64,000 nt of DNA from Novymonas esmeraldas (lineage: Eukaryota; Euglenozoa; Kinetoplastea; Trypanosomatida; Trypanosomatidae), in NCBI GenBank assembly GCA_019188245.1, contig JAECZO010000093.1, positions 59,241-123,240 of the forward strand, given 5' to 3'. The notes beneath the pieces were generated by a model. It searched no databases. It saw nothing but the letters and a program-made list of their open reading frames with translations, and was not told the origin of the DNA. A program made the position numbers and the translations under genes. Shown one piece after another: positions 28,523 through 39,002 of this stretch. The stretch's first letter is position 1, and each line of letters opens with the position of its first letter.

Positions 28523-28569
28523 ATTCAACACACCGAACAAGAAGCACGCACAGACACACTGACACCGCC

Positions 28570-31335
28570 ATGGCGTTCGTCGGCGCCGATCGCGAGCTGG
28601 AGTGCAAGAGCATGGTGCTCACGCTGCACACCCTCTTCGACATCCCGCGCGGCCTCGTCGCGCTCGACCCCCGGCGCGAGAGCGTGGAGCTGGTCCTGAA
28701 GCCCACGGCGAAGTACTACTCGCGCAACAAGCGTTTCTGCAAGCTCGACCTGCCGGAGCAGCATGTTGCCTTCTCGCCCTCCTCCATCATGTTCAAGAGC
28801 GAGTGCTACGTGTTAGACTTCGAGTCCGCGCCGCCGCAGCGCGGGCTCGGCCTCGCTCGGTCAACGACGCCGCACCGCGCCGCGTCCTTTGCTAGCAGCA
28901 TCCCGAGCAACTCCATCGAGTCCCTCGCCGCCCATAGCGCCTCCGCGGCGCTCGGGGTGGCGAGCAGCACTGGCAAGATGCCCACGAGCTTCGGCAACGA
29001 CGCCCGCGGTGGCAGCGTCGTCCCACCGCGGCCGCGGCTGGCCTTCGGAGAGGCCACCGAGGAGGAGCAAGACGTCGACGCTCGCAGCCCCGGAAGTCCC
29101 AAGCTGAAGACGCACACAGGAGCGTCGCCGGCCGCCGCCTCGTCGCCCAACAAGATTCTGCTGCGCTACCCCACCCGCTCCGACCTGAAGGTGATCATCG
29201 AGGTCATGGTCGGCGTGCGCCAGCGCCGCCACGACTCCGCCGCGGTCCGCTGGATCACCCCGTCATGGGCAGACCGCTCCATCCCCGGCACCATCACCTC
29301 CTTCGCCGCCGCCGATGGCGAGCTCATGCGCCACAAGCTCGTCAACCGCTTCGTGGGGCTGACGGTGGGCCACCTCTCCTGCACAATGGAGCTGCCCCAC
29401 TGCACCGAGGACCTGCGCGAGGTCGTGCCGTTCGCGCCGACGGCAATCACTGACGCCGCGCGGCGCCTGTGCAACGATGCAGAGCGGCTACGCAGCTTCT
29501 ACACTGTCGTCACGGCGGAGCAGCAGAGCGCCGCCCGCAGCGAGCGCGCGCGCCGCCGCCGCGACTTCGCGGAGCAGCTCTCCAGCGGGATAAGCGAGGC
29601 GACGATCTACCGAGGACTTCTCCTGGACGTGTGCCCGGACTACTTTGTGCGTCGGATACGTCGCATCTGTGCCCTGTACCCACCCACGCCGGACAACAGC
29701 GCCTGGGTGCGCACCGACGCGGCGGCTCTCGCCGCCGAGCACGCCGGCCGCGAGATGGCCCTCATACGGAGCCTGTGCGCAGAGCTTGGGCCGGACCACA
29801 GCGCCATCTCGCCACGCAACCGCTTCCTCTCCTACACGAACGTGCAAACCGTGAGCGACGAGCTCTGGACGTGGATCAAGGACACCTACCCGCAGCAGAG
29901 CGACGACATCCTGGACTACGAGCCGGATGTGTTCATGGAGGCGCTCTCCGCGCAGTACGGGCAGCCGGAGCCGCCGCCGATCCAGTACGGCTTCCCTCCC
30001 ATCACCTACGAGCTGGACTGCCGCGCCTACTTCTGCGACTCGCTGCGCTTCCCCGTGAACCGCGAGCACTACCGCTACCGCGACGAGGCGATGGCGGCGC
30101 GGCAGACGCGCGTGCTGCTGCAGCACACCCCGTGCGAGCGCCCGCTGCAGCTGCCCAAGGCCTCCGCACGAAACCTGGGCGAGATCGACATATTGCTAGA
30201 GAAGTACAGACCCGAGTTCGCGCAGCTCATGCCGTCGATCGCCGACGCCATGGAGTTCGTGTCAGAGCACAACGAGCGCCTGCTTCGCGAGCTGCTGCGC
30301 GAGTCGCAGCCGGCGGGCGGCAAGGCGGCCGCCCACGTAGGCGCCCGTGAACGGATGCGCTCGCTTCCCTACGAGGTGTGCCCGCACGGCTTCCACATTT
30401 TCCAGTCCGAGCGGCCGAGCGGCACGTACATGGCGCTGCTCACCCGCTTCTCCGAGTACACGTACATCTCTGTCAGCACCCTCCTCGGCGCCATCATCTA
30501 TCTGGACCGGCTCTGCCTGCGACACCCGCGACTGCTGTTGACGACGCGCAACATAGAGAAGCTGCTCGTCGCCTCGGTGCGGGTGGCGAGCAAAGTGATC
30601 GACCTCCGCAGCGTCAACAACAAGAACTACGCGGCCATCTTCAGCGTTCCTGTGAAGGACATGAACGCGCTTGAGTCGGAGTTTCTGAAGTTGATGGGGT
30701 TCGACTTCTTTCTCTCGCCGAAGGAGTTCAACAACTACGCCCACCTCGTGCAGCTGCCGGCCGCGTACATGCAGATGCCCTCGACCGTGCGCCTGTCCAC
30801 CACGGCGAACGTGAACGGCAACGGAGGCGGCGCCTCGCCACCACCGCCGCTGGCGTCTGGGATTGACGACCACACGGAGGAGCTCGCCGACGTCGGCCAC
30901 AGCGGCCACGGCAGCGGCACGGCGGCGACGGGGAGGACAGGCGGCGGCGGAGCCAGCGGGCAGAACGTGAGCAACAATGGTGTTTCTCTGAACGCGCTAG
31001 CAGCGCCGACGCCGTCGCCGCCGCGGGCATCGTCCCCGCAGTCGCCGCAGCAGCACCAGAGTCGCACGAGTCGCGGCGGCGGCGCCAGCTCCGGCCGAGC
31101 GTCGGCGGCGGCGGGACAACATTCGCCCTCCTCCAAGATGGCCGCCACCACCGGCGGCTCCGTCGCCGTGAGTGCAGCGAAGGGCCACACGAATGGAGGC
31201 GGCGGCGGCGGTGGCAGTCGGCCGTCGGCCCCCGGCAACGGCATCGGCGCCAGCAGCGGCGGTGAGGAGGCGGGCGAGGGCATCTCGGCGCTGGAAGAGT
31301 GGAGAGCGTCGACGCGGCGGGCGAGGCAGACCTGA
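28570..31335 (+). CDS. PHO80-type cyclin-domain protein with long N-terminal region
   Basis: This 921-residue protein starts at the ATG at 28570 (MAFVGADRELECK) after a GT repeat. A PHO80-type cyclin domain sits at about residues 605-725, with FSEYTYISVSTLLGAIIYLDRL, EKLLVASVRVASKVIDLRS and ALESEFLKLMGFDFFLSPKE. The position after the conserved ASK is the same as in the upstream cyclin, so the two are related in the core, but the flanks are unrelated. About 600 residues precede the core: residues 1-90 look folded, 100-200 are Ser/Pro/Ala-rich, and 200-600 are mostly helical with no family I recognise. The C-terminal 190 residues are Gly/Ser/Ala low complexity. The likely role is CDK regulation. 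Confidence 0.83.
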   Translation: MAFVGADRELECKSMVLTLHTLFDIPRGLVALDPRRESVELVLKPTAKYYSRNKRFCKLDLPEQHVAFSPSSIMFKSECYVLDFESAPPQRGLGLARSTTPHRAASFASSIPSNSIESLAAHSASAALGVASSTGKMPTSFGNDARGGSVVPPRPRLAFGEATEEEQDVDARSPGSPKLKTHTGASPAAASSPNKILLRYPTRSDLKVIIEVMVGVRQRRHDSAAVRWITPSWADRSIPGTITSFAAADGELMRHKLVNRFVGLTVGHLSCTMELPHCTEDLREVVPFAPTAITDAARRLCNDAERLRSFYTVVTAEQQSAARSERARRRRDFAEQLSSGISEATIYRGLLLDVCPDYFVRRIRRICALYPPTPDNSAWVRTDAAALAAEHAGREMALIRSLCAELGPDHSAISPRNRFLSYTNVQTVSDELWTWIKDTYPQQSDDILDYEPDVFMEALSAQYGQPEPPPIQYGFPPITYELDCRAYFCDSLRFPVNREHYRYRDEAMAARQTRVLLQHTPCERPLQLPKASARNLGEIDILLEKYRPEFAQLMPSIADAMEFVSEHNERLLRELLRESQPAGGKAAAHVGARERMRSLPYEVCPHGFHIFQSERPSGTYMALLTRFSEYTYISVSTLLGAIIYLDRLCLRHPRLLLTTRNIEKLLVASVRVASKVIDLRSVNNKNYAAIFSVPVKDMNALESEFLKLMGFDFFLSPKEFNNYAHLVQLPAAYMQMPSTVRLSTTANVNGNGGGASPPPPLASGIDDHTEELADVGHSGHGSGTAATGRTGGGGASGQNVSNNGVSLNALAAPTPSPPRASSPQSPQQHQSRTSRGGGASSGRASAAAGQHSPSSKMAATTGGSVAVSAAKGHTNGGGGGGGSRPSAPGNGIGASSGGEEAGEGISALEEWRASTRRARQT

Positions 31336-34282
31336 TGCCTCCCCCTCTCCCCTCTCCCAGCCTCCCCGCGGACCCGCCCCATCGCGACTCTCTCTCTCTG
31401 CGCTTGTGTGTGTGTGTGTATGTGTGTGTGCGTGTGTGTGTGTTACTGTATGCTCGTAATTCGTGTGTTTGTGTGTGTGTGGTCGTCCAGATCACGTGTT
31501 GCGTCCACGACTCTGCCGTACTTCCCCTCTTCTCCAGGGGGGCCATCGGCACTCCTTCAGGACCACCATCGCATCCGCTTCTCTCACTGCCACCGTCAGC
31601 GCCGCGGTAACAGCCATGTTTCCCGGGGGTGTGCAAGTGGTGTGATGGAGGAGGAGGGGGGGAGAGAGAGGAGGACGTGCCAAAGCACAAAAGGACAGGA
31701 GCTCAACCGCGTCGTTTCACGGGTACGCGTGCGCGTCAAGAAACGCGAGTGCCATCGGCCGTGTACGCAGTGCGTCGTGTGTCACGCACACACACACACA
31801 CACACACACATACACAGATACACAGATAAATGTAGCACATAAATACACACGCAACATCTCCCTCGTTTTCTCTCCCTTTTTCAGGGTTTGTGCGTGTCCC
31901 GCTCCGCCTGACGTGCGCGCACCTTCGCGCCTCCTCGCTGCTCCCCCCTCCCTCCCCCCGACTGTTGCCGTGCGTGCTCTCCCCCCCCCCCCCCCCCCCC
32001 TCCCCTCTCTCTCTTTCATCTTTTGGGCGACAGGAGCATCTGCTTGTGCCCCCCTTCTGCTGCTGTTCCTCTCCTCTCCCCCCCTCCTCCTCTCCTCCCC
32101 GCCTCTCTCTCTCTCTCGCCGTCGGGTCGGATTGCTCTGTTTGTGTTTCTGTGTTTATCTGTCGTACTTGTTTTCCACAGCTCTTTTGTTTAGTTTGGTT
32201 TTTTTTTTTTTTTGGTTCGCTCGTGTACATCTTTGTCATGTCTCTATGCGAGTGCACCCATGTGTGTGTGTGTGTGTGTGTGTGAAAAGAAGGGGAAGGG
32301 AATCTGCGGAGTCAGCGGGAGATGCGGCGCGTGATGAAGCGGAGCGGACAGACGGGGGGGGGGAGAGCAGCAGAGTGGAAAAGGAAAGGTCACGGAGAGA
32401 GAGAGAGAGAAAGAGAGAAAGAGAGGGACGACTGCGCTGTCAGCGAGCACGCGTGTATGCGGGCTCTGCGTGCTCGCTGGCCCTCCCCGCTCCTTTTCGT
32501 GCCTGATCCTCAGAGCACACACCATGTGTGCACCCTCTCCGCTCTCCCCAGCATCATTACCGTCTGTTCTCCCATCATCGGCACACTCTATGTGATCTGG
32601 TGCAGCTCTCCGCACGTGTGGGCACCAGGCGCGAGTGAAGGTCGACGGAGGGAGAGGGGGGAGGGGTGGAGGACTTGACAAAGTGACCCCCACGAGTGTA
32701 GCTGCAGTTCTGAATGTGTGTGTGTGCCGCACTATCAGCATTGCTTCACCTCTCCCTCCCCACCAATCCTCCACATCGGTGTGTGTGTGTGTGTGTGTGT
32801 GTGCGTGTGTGTGTGTGTGTGTGTATGTGTGTGTGTGTGTGTGTGCTGTGGTCGATGCGTGCTATCTGTCCAGCTGTAAAAAGAGGCTCAGATGCGCCAA
32901 CGTCCTTGTGATGTTCACTCAGGGTTTGTTGCTCCCCCCCCCTCATTTCCCTCTTTAGTACGCGTGTGTGTATGTGTGTATGTGTGTGTGTCTGTCTGTG
33001 CTTGTGTATCTGTGTTCTTAGTCCTCATTGTGCACTGCAAAATAGCTGTGCGTATATGCCTGAGTGTGTGTGTGTGTGTCTGTCTGTCTGTGTCTGTCTG
33101 TCTACGTGTGTGTGTGTGTGTCTGTCTGGAGGCAGCGTGCCCTCCACGCACCCTCTTCTCTCTCTCCTCTCTCTCTTTCTCTATCTTCCTGTGTTCGATG
33201 TGCCACTCGATGTCTCAGTGTTTTTTTTTTTTTTTTCTCCTCTTTCGTTTGTGTTTTGTTGTGGGGGAGGGGGCGACTATGGCCTGCCTGTGTCTCCGTG
33301 TCTCCGTGTGTCCGTGTGTCCGTGTGGAGGCGTCTCTGTGTCCCTCACGCATACTGCCTGTGTTCGTGTGTGCGTATGTGAGTGGGTGTGTGGGTGTCGC
33401 GCGTTGCACATAACCTCTCTTCCTTCTTTCGTGTCCCACACTCTGCCTCCGCAGAGTGTGTGTGTGTGTGGGTGTGTGGGGGTGTTCGTGGCTGCCGTGC
33501 TACCCTCCCCTCTCGTTCTGATCCACACACACAGACAGACAGACAGACAGACAGATAGGCACATACACCTCCGCCGCAGCGCCGTCTCTACAGCGCCCGT
33601 GCATGCTGCATCTGAGGAGGGTGGCACACGCACACACGGACAGCAGTAGCCGTCGCCGATGCGGGAGATGACGGGGATTAAGGGGGAGGGGGGCTTCCGA
33701 CACTGACGCTGCTGGAGTCTGTCGCCATTCCGCACTGGAGTAGAGGCCGCGGTCTGCCGCAGCGCTCGATGGAGCGTCCTCGCTGTCAAGGAGTGCACAC
33801 ACACACAGAGGTGGAGACAGCAGAAGTGCATGGTCAACAGTATGACGTGTAGCTGGAAGCGTGCACACACACACACACGCACTCTCTCCCTCTTCCTCTT
33901 CCTCCTCGTCCCTCACACACTTCCAAGGTGATTCAACAGCACTACTGCACCTTCACCGACACACACATACACACACACGTAGATACAGCTTCTCTCACCC
34001 CTTCCCCTCCACCCGCTGCACGCTACGCCACACCACCGCAGCTCCGTGCTGCTCACACACACAAACACACACACCTCCCCCATCCCACAATCGCATTCTC
34101 GTATCGCTGCCGCCGCTGCTGCTCCACCTCCCTCTGTCTCCGCCATCGGCAGACGTCTTTTTTCTTTTTTTCCTTTTCTCTCTGCCGTGGCGCTGCGTCG
34201 CCGTCCTGCCACCAGACGGGGTGCTTGCTGTGAAGCTGCGTGAGCACCACGCACCGCAACCCCGACCCTTCCCCTCCCTCCG
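31336..34282. other. 2.9-kb gene-free region
   Basis: I see no credible gene. It carries TG arrays (about 31406-31442, 32779-32844 interrupted, 33063-33125), CA arrays (about 31787-31811, 33867-33880), a C-run at about 31981-32000, T-runs at about 32200-32213 and 33221-33236, AGAC repeats at about 33530-33556, and pyrimidine tracts that include 32060-32120 and 34118-34190. A short stretch at about 33640-33790 has mixed composition but no protein pattern. Confidence 0.55.
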
Positions 34283-37200
34283 ATGTTCTACTCGGGCTGG
34301 GAGCTGCTGTCGCCGTCGTGCATGAACGTCCATGCACTCTCGGCAGAGCTGCCCCACACGACCGCCACTGCTAGTAACCCTGCCGACGCCTACCTCACTC
34401 AAGACCTCCTGCCCAGTCACGACGGCGCCGGCGACGCGTCACCGGCGTCTGCCTCCTCCCCCGCCGACGTCGCGGGCGGCGCCGTCGAGGGTCTCTGTGC
34501 GCTGCCTCGGCTCGTGCACCGTCGGGGCTCACCACGCGGCGCGGCGGCAACAGCAGCGAGAGCAGCGGCGGCGGATGCCGGGTGCGTGCTGCACCTGGCC
34601 GCGAGAGCCGCGCTCTCCTTCAAGGAGATGGAGCAGCAGCTGCACCGCCGCACCACGGGCTCCTCCGACTGCTTCCACGTCAAGAGCGACGCACCGGCCA
34701 TGTCCCAGGCGGCAGTGGTCTTCATGGAGTGCGTCGTGCGTGGGCCGTCAGCGCCGCAGCCGAGCACGGCCGCCAAGTCGATCGCGCCGGCGCTGGTGCT
34801 GGGGGTCTGCCAGCGCTCTCTTGAGTGGTACAGCTTACCCGGAGAGGCAGAGCACAGCGTTGGCTTTTACGTGGCGCAGCGGCTCATCGTGAAGAACGGC
34901 AGCGAGGACGGCGACGCGGTGAAGCTGCCCGACGGCAGCGGCGGCAGCCGTGTGAACATAGGCGACAGCGTCGGCTGTCTCATCGACCTCGTCCGCCACC
35001 AGCTCTGCTTCACCGTGAACAGGGACGTTGTGGCGACGCTCCCGCTCGACGCATCGCTGCCGGACGGCAGCTTCTACTTCGCCATCGGCCTCGCCCGCCG
35101 CCCACAGCAGGCCACCGACGTCGTGGTCCGCTTCTACCACGGCGCACAGTGCATGAGCGACACCGCCCCACCACCGCGACGGGACACGTCAGCGGCGGCG
35201 GCGGCGCGTGAGCAGCGGCGGCGGTGGCAGCCGCCGGTGTTCCCGCTGACACAGTACGTGCGCACGCTGGCGCTGCAGTGGGTGGGGCGCTGCACCACCT
35301 TCCTGTCCGGGGCGGAAGGCGAGTCCTGCATGCGACGCGCCGCACCGCCACCCACCGGCGACCCAGCGGCGGCGGCGGCACTGTCGCCGTCGTCCTCGCC
35401 GCGTCATGAGACCGTCGTGCCCGCCCTCACAGCAAAGCCGCCGCCGGACCCGTCGGCCGGCCCTGCCTACAACGGGAGGCGCATGTCCTGTGCCCCCGAG
35501 ACGCTGCGCGACACACGCGTCGCCGGTGTCCTGCGTGACTACCTCTCTGTCCGCGGCATGACTCGCACGCTGCAGACGCTGGATGAGGAGCTTGAAGTGC
35601 TGGCCCCGACACAGAGTCGCCCGTACTCTACCGCTTCGACAGCAGCAGCGGCGGCGGCGGCGGCGGTGGCGGCGGCGTGTGGCGCGCGCTCCGCTGGGGC
35701 GCCGTCGTCTCCATTGACACCGCGCACGATGCAGCCGCACCCCCTGTGGCGGCCGCCGTTGCCAGGCGAGGCGCAGGAGGCGTGGCAGCACTATGCAGCG
35801 GACATGAGCAAGCTGCGCGTGGCGCTGCTGCACGGCGCTGACGGCGACGCAGATGGCACACCACCGCCGCCGCTGTCGGTGCTTCTGTGTGAGCTGACGC
35901 TGTGGCGTCCGTCCGTCGCCTACGCCTTCGTCACCGCGTTCAGCGGCCACGCCACGGCGGCGACGGCCGTCGGCGGAGGCGTTGGGAGGACGCAGCGGGG
36001 CCACACCGGGACGCCGGCGCCGCTGTCCCCCTACGAGTGGCTCCGGCGCACCGCGCACCCCTCGCTCTTCACCCTCAGCATGCTGGCCATCCGGCAAGAT
36101 GCACGCTACCTGGTGCAGTCCCACCACGCGGTGGAGGAGCTGTGGGGCATCCTCCGCTCTTACCTGCGCTCGGCACGAGCGGCGTGTCGGCACATACACG
36201 CTGACGTCGGCACCGCCCACGCCGCGCCGTGGCTCGCCCCTGCCAACGGCGGAAGCAAAGACACGGCCGCCGCCGCCGCACGGCAGGACGCGACTGGCGG
36301 CCGCACCACCCAGACGCCGCGCACCGGCGTGAGCCTCTCGCTCGCCCCCAGCCCAGAGGTGGAGCGACAGGCGCAGGCCGCCTTCACGTCCTTCTTCACG
36401 CACCTCGTGTGGAACACGGCACGGGAACTGCCGTCGCCCATGACGCACCTGCGCCGCGCACCATCGCCAGGGACCGGCGGCAGCGGCGCGCGCTCCGCCG
36501 GACGCAGCGGCTCGCGTGAAGGGCTCTTGCCCACATCGATGGACACGTTGGCTGAGCTGGCCGGCTGCACAGACAGCACAGGCGCCCCGCGAGGGGCCAA
36601 GACGATGCGTGCGGCGTCCCCCGGTGCGCACAGTGGCCGCCGCCCTTCAAGCGTGGAGGAGGAGGACTTCCGCGCCTGCGCCGCCGCGTGTGCAGCGTCG
36701 ATGCGGCGTGGCGTGACAACCGCGTCTACCGGGAATGGAAGCGCGGCGCACGAGCGGCACCGCCAGCCTCCGCCACCACCACCACCACCAGCACCACCGC
36801 AGCGACCACTCTACGCAGCACATGTGGAGGAGGCGCTGCTGGTGCTGTACCGTGGCGCCGTTGTGCCGGCCCCTGCGCCGTCGCGGTCGGCGCAGGTGTG
36901 CCTCCTGCAGACGCTCTCCAGCCTCCACACCCACACAGTGAGCACGCTGCGGCAGATGGAGCGGCTCGTCTTGCACGGCGGCGGCGGCGACGTCAGCGCT
37001 GCTGTCCGCACCGCGTCGGACTCGATTGATCTGATGGAGATGCTCCTGCGCGCTGTGCAGCACCGCTACCGGCAGCAGGTCTGGCGCCGCCTCGTGCACA
37101 CGGTGGAGGACGTCAACCAGCAGCTGGAGTACCAGCTGTGCTGCTGGGGGGCACTGCCGCCGTGGTCGGCGTCGCGGGTACAGAGTGCGCCTGCGGCATC

Positions 37201-37933
37201 GCCAGCGGGGCTCCCCGGTGCGGTGATCGCCGGGCCGCGCCGCTGGCGCGCCGTCACGGGCGAGTGGCTGGACGACGAGGCAGAGGTGGACCACGGATGT
37301 GCGAACGAGGAAGCGGCGGCGTCGCCGGCAGCGAGCACGTCCGCACACAGGCCTCCAGCGTCCCCGGCAACGGGCGGCGGCGGCGGAGACGACGCTGAAG
37401 AGCCAAGCACGCCGTCGGCGGAGGCGATGTCGCAGATGCACGCCGTGCCTCGTTACGAGGACGTGACGGCGGGGCTGCCCTCGCTGCGTGCGCTGTGGCG
37501 GCGCGTGGCGGCGCGCGCGGCGCTGGAGCCGTCGTGGTGCGTGATTACAGAGCTCTTCGTGCAGGAGCTGCGGCGGTCCTTGGACGTGGCCCCAGCGCCG
37601 CGGTGGAGGCGACGCACCGCCGCTACCACGACCGCGTCCTGCGCGCCGGCCGATGCAGCGTTGCCAACGCGAGCGCCGGCTGAGGTGGCGGTGAAGCGGC
37701 CCTTGAGCGCCGCGTCTGAGCACAGCAGCGCTGCGTCCGACACACCACACACCATGCCACCCGCATCGGCGCGGCTGCCCGACACATCGGAGGACGAGGA
37801 GGACGAGGAGGAGGCAGCGAAGGCAGCCCAGTCCGGCAGTGAGGCGGAGGCGGCGGCGCGTTGGTTCGCCGAAGAGCTCTACCTCAGCTCCATGTACATG
37901 AAGCGCGTCCTCAAGCACGTCTCCGGCCGCTGA
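34283..37933 (+). CDS. SPRY-LisH protein, RanBPM/RanBP9-like (CTLH/GID-type scaffold)
   Basis: This 1,216-residue protein starts at MFYSGWELLSPSC. A SPRY-type beta-sandwich is suggested at about residues 140-295: LVLGVCQRSLEWYSLPGEAE, VGFYVAQRLIVKNGS, IGDSVGCLIDLVRHQLCFTV, then FYFAIGLA and VVVRFYHG. A LisH motif follows at about 408-438 (VAGVLRDYLSVRGMTRTLQTL). The SPRY-then-LisH order is that of RanBP9/RanBP10, core scaffolds of the CTLH/GID ubiquitin ligase. The remaining 780 residues contain helices that may be CTLH/CRA-like (for example LSVLLCELTLWRPSVAYAF) broken by Ala/Pro/Ser insertions; I cannot prove CTLH. An acidic run (DEEDEEEA) lies near the C terminus. It is much longer than the usual 500-750 residues. 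Confidence 0.78.
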   Translation: MFYSGWELLSPSCMNVHALSAELPHTTATASNPADAYLTQDLLPSHDGAGDASPASASSPADVAGGAVEGLCALPRLVHRRGSPRGAAATAARAAAADAGCVLHLAARAALSFKEMEQQLHRRTTGSSDCFHVKSDAPAMSQAAVVFMECVVRGPSAPQPSTAAKSIAPALVLGVCQRSLEWYSLPGEAEHSVGFYVAQRLIVKNGSEDGDAVKLPDGSGGSRVNIGDSVGCLIDLVRHQLCFTVNRDVVATLPLDASLPDGSFYFAIGLARRPQQATDVVVRFYHGAQCMSDTAPPPRRDTSAAAAAREQRRRWQPPVFPLTQYVRTLALQWVGRCTTFLSGAEGESCMRRAAPPPTGDPAAAAALSPSSSPRHETVVPALTAKPPPDPSAGPAYNGRRMSCAPETLRDTRVAGVLRDYLSVRGMTRTLQTLDEELEVLAPTQSRPYSTASTAAAAAAAAVAAACGARSAGAPSSPLTPRTMQPHPLWRPPLPGEAQEAWQHYAADMSKLRVALLHGADGDADGTPPPPLSVLLCELTLWRPSVAYAFVTAFSGHATAATAVGGGVGRTQRGHTGTPAPLSPYEWLRRTAHPSLFTLSMLAIRQDARYLVQSHHAVEELWGILRSYLRSARAACRHIHADVGTAHAAPWLAPANGGSKDTAAAAARQDATGGRTTQTPRTGVSLSLAPSPEVERQAQAAFTSFFTHLVWNTARELPSPMTHLRRAPSPGTGGSGARSAGRSGSREGLLPTSMDTLAELAGCTDSTGAPRGAKTMRAASPGAHSGRRPSSVEEEDFRACAAACAASMRRGVTTASTGNGSAAHERHRQPPPPPPPPAPPQRPLYAAHVEEALLVLYRGAVVPAPAPSRSAQVCLLQTLSSLHTHTVSTLRQMERLVLHGGGGDVSAAVRTASDSIDLMEMLLRAVQHRYRQQVWRRLVHTVEDVNQQLEYQLCCWGALPPWSASRVQSAPAASPAGLPGAVIAGPRRWRAVTGEWLDDEAEVDHGCANEEAAASPAASTSAHRPPASPATGGGGGDDAEEPSTPSAEAMSQMHAVPRYEDVTAGLPSLRALWRRVAARAALEPSWCVITELFVQELRRSLDVAPAPRWRRRTAATTTASCAPADAALPTRAPAEVAVKRPLSAASEHSSAASDTPHTMPPASARLPDTSEDEEDEEEAAKAAQSGSEAEAAARWFAEELYLSSMYMKRVLKHVSGR

Positions 37934-38059
37934 GTCACCACCTGGCGCAACCCGATCACCCGCCCCTCCTCCTCATCCCTCGGCGTGCACGCTCACATAC
38001 GTGTATGCTGCCGAGCTGCCACCGCGTCCTTGCACAGCCTCATCCCTCCCCCTCTCTAC

Positions 38060-38096
<37 letters not shown>

Positions 38097-38359
38097 ATCT
38101 TCCTATGTTGTTTCCCTTCTTCCCCACCCACCCACCCTCATCATCATCACTCTCTCTCTCTCTTTCTCCACCTCATGTATACACAACAGTTTTCTGCTGC
38201 TGCTGCTTCCTGTCGCCGTCCCGGTTTGTCGTCCCTCAGGCGTGTGCGTCTACGCTTCCAATGTCTGTGTGTCTTTGTTTTTGTGTGTGTGTGTATGTGT
38301 CTCTCACTGTCTGTCTCCCTCCTCCTCCTCTCTCCTTCCCCCTCCATGTCTCACCTCGT

Positions 38360-38394
<35 letters not shown>

Positions 38395-39002
38395 TGTTGA
38401 TGCCCATGACGCACACACGTCATCAATGGAGCGGCAGAGTCATCCGAGAGAAAGAGGGAGGGAGGAGTGTGGGGTGGTACAACGTACGAGGGAGCAAGAA
38501 GAGCAGCTCCGCAGACCCCAGAGCACGGCGCGTTGCCACTTTGCCCCTCCACGTCCAACCTCCGTGCATGTTTCATCGAGCATCAGCAGCCACGGGCAGT
38601 GCTTCGAGGTGGTGATGGCGACCGCAACCACCACACGAGCACACACAAACGCGCGAGTTCTGTGGCGACATCGCGATCTTCTCTCATGCTGCTCTTCATC
38701 TTTCCCAGACGCGCATCCCTCTCGTCCCCCTCCTCTTGCTGCGTGTGCTGCGATCACACCCACATCAGCTGTCACGGCGTGTATCAGCGCAGACGCATTT
38801 CTACGTGTGTGTGTGTGTGTGTGTGTGTGTGTACCTGTACGTTGCCTTACTCCCTTCGCCTCTCACGTAGAGTGCCGTGCCTCGCCCAGATCGTCTCCTC
38901 CACCCCACCACCACCACTTCCTCCTCCTCCACACCGTGGTGGGGCAGACACGCAGTCCGGCACGTGTGTGCGTGTGTATGTGTATGCGTGTACACTGTCA
39001 CC
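37934..39002. other. Intergenic region
   Basis: No gene is visible. TG arrays lie at 38062-38095, about 38362-38393 and about 38806-38832, with pyrimidine tracts at about 38100-38170 and 38310-38350. The stretch 38400-38790 has mixed composition without a coding pattern. Confidence 0.55.
38062..38095. repeat. (TG)17 dinucleotide repeat
   Basis: A perfect alternating TG tract about 130 bases downstream of the SPRY-LisH gene. Confidence 0.95.

Larger units (their letters stand above)
21752..28569. other. 6.8-kb gene-free region between two cyclin genes
   Basis: I see no credible coding region on either strand. Open frames here encode only Cys-Val, Thr-His, Phe-Phe or Ser-Leu repeats. The DNA is rich in T-runs of 10 or more (for example about 22379, 23802-23822, 24309-24325, 25182-25197, 26479-26494, 27413-27429), T/C tracts, and TG or CA arrays (21848-21878, about 25642-25667, 26917-26949, 27109-27131, 27640-27699, 28483-28517). 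It likely holds a very long 3' UTR of the upstream cyclin and/or a long 5' UTR of the downstream one. Many positions could serve as trans-splice acceptors. Confidence 0.6.

Noticed and set aside
33527-33557. AGAC tetranucleotide run as a CRISPR-like or regulatory array
   Set aside because: It is a short simple microsatellite with no spacers and no nearby related genes.
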